DNA of 22,219 nt, from positions 1-22,219 of the forward strand of contig JAIVFJ010000580.1 of NCBI GenBank assembly GCA_025765615.1, given 5' to 3'. Positions within the stretch are counted from its first letter, which is position 1. Each line of letters begins with the position of its first letter. Shown here piece by piece: positions 19,040 to 22,219 of the stretch. The notes below the pieces were generated by a model. The model saw nothing but the letters and a program-made list of their open reading frames with translations. It was not told the origin of the DNA and did no database searches. The position numbers and the translations under genes are program-made. The DNA is from Zopfochytrium polystomum. Its lineage: Eukaryota; Chytridiomycota; Chytridiomycetes; Chytridiales; Chytridiaceae.

Positions 19040-20145
19040 TCGCTAACGCAGTCTCCCCCAAATACTTTGACCGTTTACCCGTGTCCCCATTACCTCAACC
19101 GATACCTGCCAATGCCTTCATACACTCAAAACCATTTTTCCATCGATTATTTCTTCGTTTGTTTCAAAAAAATTTGGCTTTTGCTGCTTCAACTCCCCAT
19201 TCGACAACTTATCCCTCCTTGCTGGTTTGCTGCCAGGTCTGCCTTTTCCAGCTACGCGCAACGTGCGCGCACATGCGCGTCATACTTACTCAAACAGAAA
19301 CACCGCCTCGCGCCCGTTGAAATTCCTTCCCTGTAGTTAAAATGGGAGGGCACACTCTCTCTTGCTACTGGAGTTTTCAGTGTATGGCGTCGCACGGCCC
19401 CGCCTGTGTGTGTGTGTGTGTGTGTGTGGGCCTGTGTCCGAATTTCACCACCTGCAGAAGCGCCCTCAACTCATATTGGCTTTCAACTTTATTGGCCGAG
19501 ACTGACCTCACCGATCCGACAGGAAAACAAACTTAATGTTCCAAGCGCTAACGCGCTTTGCCCCCAGCCTCAGACTCAGCCAGCTAATGACGGAGGCTGT
19601 GCTTTTCTCAATACGCATCTTCAATTGTATTAATCACCGTCACAAGCTCGAGGAGTCGAGTTGTCTCGCTCTCTATTATGCTATTCTTCTCTGATCTCCA
19701 CCATTATCAATATCGCCTGATTCCTTAAATCTCCTTCGTTTATCCAGCAACGGCTGAGGCAGTGCCAAGCTCAATTGGCCGAGGATGAGGACGGTCACTG
19801 ATTTGACAAAAAAGTCAACGATCTCCAAACATGTTCATCGTCCCAAGGACCACGAGCGTATGCACCTTGCCTTGCCTTGAGGGCAGGCATGGCCGATGGT
19901 ACTCTGGTTGAAGAAGCAGCCTGTGCTTTCTCTCTTGAGAATGAGAGGAGCAGTCGAAACGTGATTGTCCGTTCACACTTTCTTATTTTTAATCATCTCG
20001 TGGGGCTTGCTGCCTGTCTTCTTGAGGGCCCCGACAAGCGAAGACAGGCAACAACCCAAAAAACGAAAACCGATGAAAACAACACAAAAAAAAAAAAAAA
20101 AAAGAAAAGCAGCAAAAATCTTCAAAGCGCAGCCACCCAACAAAC
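19040..20145. other. Intergenic region with microsatellite and poly-A tract
   Basis: No convincing gene is found in this stretch of about 1.1 kb. It contains a TG repeat (19405-19428) and an A18 run (20086-20103) about 40 bp before the start of paralogue C. It presumably holds the 3' end of gene D and the promoter of C. Short ORFs at 19067-19336 and 19342-19536 have no supporting features. Confidence 0.45.
19405..19428. repeat. (TG)12 microsatellite
   Basis: A perfect TG dinucleotide repeat of about 12 units lies in intergenic DNA between gene D and paralogue C. Confidence 0.9.
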
Positions 20146-22048
20146 ATGCACGCCGCAGCCGCCTCCGTCACCGCAGCAGCAGCCGTTGCAGCGACCTTCT
20201 CCTTCTCCCCATCTTCCCGCCGCGCCGTCCCTGTCCCTGGTTTCCGCCGCACCCACACCCATGCCACGACCCTCGACCTCGTCTTCCTCTCCTCGGCCTC
20301 CGCTCTCTCCGCGTTGCTGCCCGTCCTCACCCTCGCCCTGCTCCCGGCCTTCGCCACCGCCCAAACCCCCGTCGACTGGACGCCCGTCTCGGGAACCGTC
20401 GCCGTCAGGCTCACAAACCTGCCCTCCTCGGTGCGTTCTGCGTCGGAGACTCGGTCGACTACGCAATCGACTTCAACAGCGTCCCCGCGAGCAACCCGCA
20501 GAACCAGACAGACCTGACCTACGCGTACATGTTCCTGGTTGGCCCTCGCCAAGACCCCGTCGTAGACCCCAACGGCCTTTCAACCAGCAACAGTGGTTTC
20601 ATATACACCATAGTTCAATCCCGGCCAATCACGACCGTCCAAAATCCCGGCTCCTTTGTAGTTGACCCCATGATGCGAGGATTTGTTAGCCTTAAACCCC
20701 AAATTGTCCTGGCGTATGAAAGCACTTTGGGCGTGTCATCCAAGTTCCAAAACGGCGCATGGGGACAGGAGTTCTTCAACGTCTCCTTGGTCTGCAACAA
20801 GACGTCCCCATCGCCCAGTTCCTCTGGGTTCATGTCGTTCTCGCAATCGGCATCTCCTGCAACCTCTACGCCGCCCACAGCGACGTTCTCTCAATCAACT
20901 TCTGGACCTACCGTCGGACCGACGACGGGTCCGACTGGAGCGACTGGACCGACGGAACCGACGAATCCCGCAGCTTCAACGACTGCCACGAGAAGCTCGA
21001 GCAACCCCCCCACCTCGAGTAGCGAAACGTCGTTACCCAACGGCTCAGCCACGCCGTCACCGACTTCGGAGCTGTCATTGGCGGCATCCTCCGGCCTGTC
21101 CGTCGGAGCTATCGTCGCGCAATAGCCGCTCTTTGCGGCGCACTCATCCCCCTCCTTCTCGCCGTACTCATATTCTTTGCCATCCGCAGACGTCGACAGC
21201 AGAAACAGTCCACGCTGGAGAACCCGCCCGCTACGCTTTCTGGGAACATTCCCCCAGGCGGCGCAGGCAGTGGCTCTCCCGCTTTAACTCGACTGATGTC
21301 GGATGTCCGAGCGTCGCACCACTCGAGGTCGGAGTCGGATACGTCGGCGCCGACCCTGAACGACGGCCACAGTTCGTTCGAGGTTGAGGTCCCAAGCACC
21401 GCTCCGAAGGAGTCCACGTTCATTGTAGTCACCAATTCCGGCGCTCCGCAAATGTCGTGGAGAGAGCCAGGTAACCGTCAACACTACATTTTCTCCCTCC
21501 TCGTGGTATTATCTGACAATTCCACTACAGCAGGTCGAGTACCTGATCCCCGTCTCCCGAACGCCCATCCCTCCCTCACCCGAAGACCCGGCGATCCCAA
21601 CACCCGCACCAAGCGAACCCAGCCTCTTCACGGGCGTCCACGACGTCGTCTCCGCGCTGGAAGCCACAAACAGCGGCAGCGCGACGACGCCAGCAAATCG
21701 CCAAAGCACCAGCAGCACCAGGTCGGCCCGCCAGCCAAAAAGGACCACGTCAGCCGCTGGTCGGCGCACGAAGTCGCCACGGCGCTGCAAGCGGAGGGCG
21801 TCGCGTCCTCGATCGCGGACGTCTTTGAGCGCGAAGGGATCGACGGCGCGCGCCTCGCGGAGGTCGACAGCGCGTTCTTGTCGCGCGAGGTCGGGATCGC
21901 GACCGCGGGGGCGAGGGCGAGAGTTTTGCTGGCGGTGCGGAGGATCCGCGGAGAGGAGGTGCCGGAGGAGACGGAGGGGCGGCCGGCCCGCCGCGGTCGG
22001 GCGGGAGATGCCCCGACGCCGCCGCCGTATAAGTCGCTTGAGCGTTGA
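20146..22048 (+). CDS. Family II receptor-like protein with SAM domain, paralogue C (frameshifted)
   Basis: The order is signal peptide, ectodomain, stalk, one membrane span, then a cytoplasmic SAM domain and PY motif. The start at 20146 leads to a hydrophobic segment (LLPVLTLALLPAFATAQ). The ectodomain has GTVAVRLTNLPSS, GAFCVGDSVDYAIDF, NPQNQTDLTYAYMFLVGP, QDPVVDPNG, GSFVVDPMMRGF, AYESTLG and KFQNGAWGQEFFNVS. A Thr/Ser/Pro stalk, the membrane span (LIPLLLAVLIFFA) and RRRRQQKQ follow. An intron at about 21471-21530 rejoins MSWR to QVEYLIPVSR. The SAM domain spans about 21747-21950 (WSAHEVATALQAEGVA, IDGARLAEVDSAFLSREVGIA, ARARVLLAVRRIRG), and the end is TPPPYKSLER. Frame changes are near 20430 (GG), 21115, 21466 and 21737 (A-run). 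The domains themselves are well kept. Confidence 0.65.
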
Positions 22049-22219
22049 GCGAGTGTACAAGGACCGTTTGTTGTGTGTGTATTTGGATTGGTGGGACGGC
22101 CCATTGTATATTGCTGTATTGCCGGTCGCCCCGAACCCACTTGATGCCTCATGGGCCAACGTATTATTGAGCCCTCATTCTCTCCGATGCATAGCGTCTA
22201 ATTTTCCGTTTGCTCCCCT
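22049..22219. other. 3' flank of paralogue C
   Basis: Short non-coding flank. I see no gene or clear signal beyond a TG-rich part just after the stop codon. Confidence 0.4.

Noticed and set aside
12905..20435. Programmed ribosomal frameshifting in B and C
   Set aside because: The shifts go in opposite directions, lack a common slippery heptamer, and many other indels are spread along both genes.
1..22219. Transposon, CRISPR array or rRNA
   Set aside because: No transposase or reverse transcriptase domain, no spaced direct repeats and no rRNA-like sequence were recognised.

Overview
The window is nuclear DNA from a fungus with many short introns (about 46-130 nt, GT..AG). A flagellated (zoosporic, chytrid-like) fungus fits best. 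The strongest pointer is a clear FANK1-type gene (fibronectin III plus ankyrin repeats), a family associated with ciliated or flagellated lineages. Fungal-style secreted proteins and a laccase-like multicopper oxidase support a fungus. The phylum is an inference; the species cannot be named from the sequence.

Layout. (1) 1-2.7 kb: three tandem plus-strand paralogues of a small secreted, cysteine-containing protein family (about 200 residues), each broken by one or two single-base frameshifts. (2) 2.9-9.4 kb: a core block whose reading frames are intact once introns are placed. It holds a possible small ORF, mitochondrial BolA3/Aim1 (-), RMI1 (+, nine exons), a TIGAR-like histidine phosphatase (+) and FANK1 (-). 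BolA and RMI1 are divergent, with 81 bp between start codons. (3) 9.5-12.6 kb: a DinB-like metal-site protein with one frameshift, an intact GPI-type surface protein (paralogue A), and a 5'-truncated SIN1 (TORC2 subunit) fragment with a nonsense codon and indels. (4) 12.6-14.4 kb: paralogue B, a badly frameshifted receptor-like gene. (5) 15.1-17.0 kb: a multicopper oxidase (-) with all four copper motifs but three indels. (6) 17.9-19.0 kb: a membrane protein with a C-terminal ectodomain (gene D). (7) 20.1-22.0 kb: paralogue C, the second receptor-like gene.

The most unusual content is the A/B/C family. B and C combine a conserved secreted ectodomain, a Ser/Thr-rich stalk, one membrane span, a conserved juxtamembrane box, a cytoplasmic SAM domain and a C-terminal PPPY motif. 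They also share one intron position. Paralogue A has only the ectodomain and a GPI-like tail. I read this as a fungal single-pass receptor family with a GPI-anchored relative; I do not recognise it as described.

A second pattern is that single-base indels, mostly in short homopolymers, pile up in the accessory genes and are absent from the four core genes. Either accessory genes are decaying here or the assembly has residual homopolymer errors with an odd distribution. Raw reads would decide.
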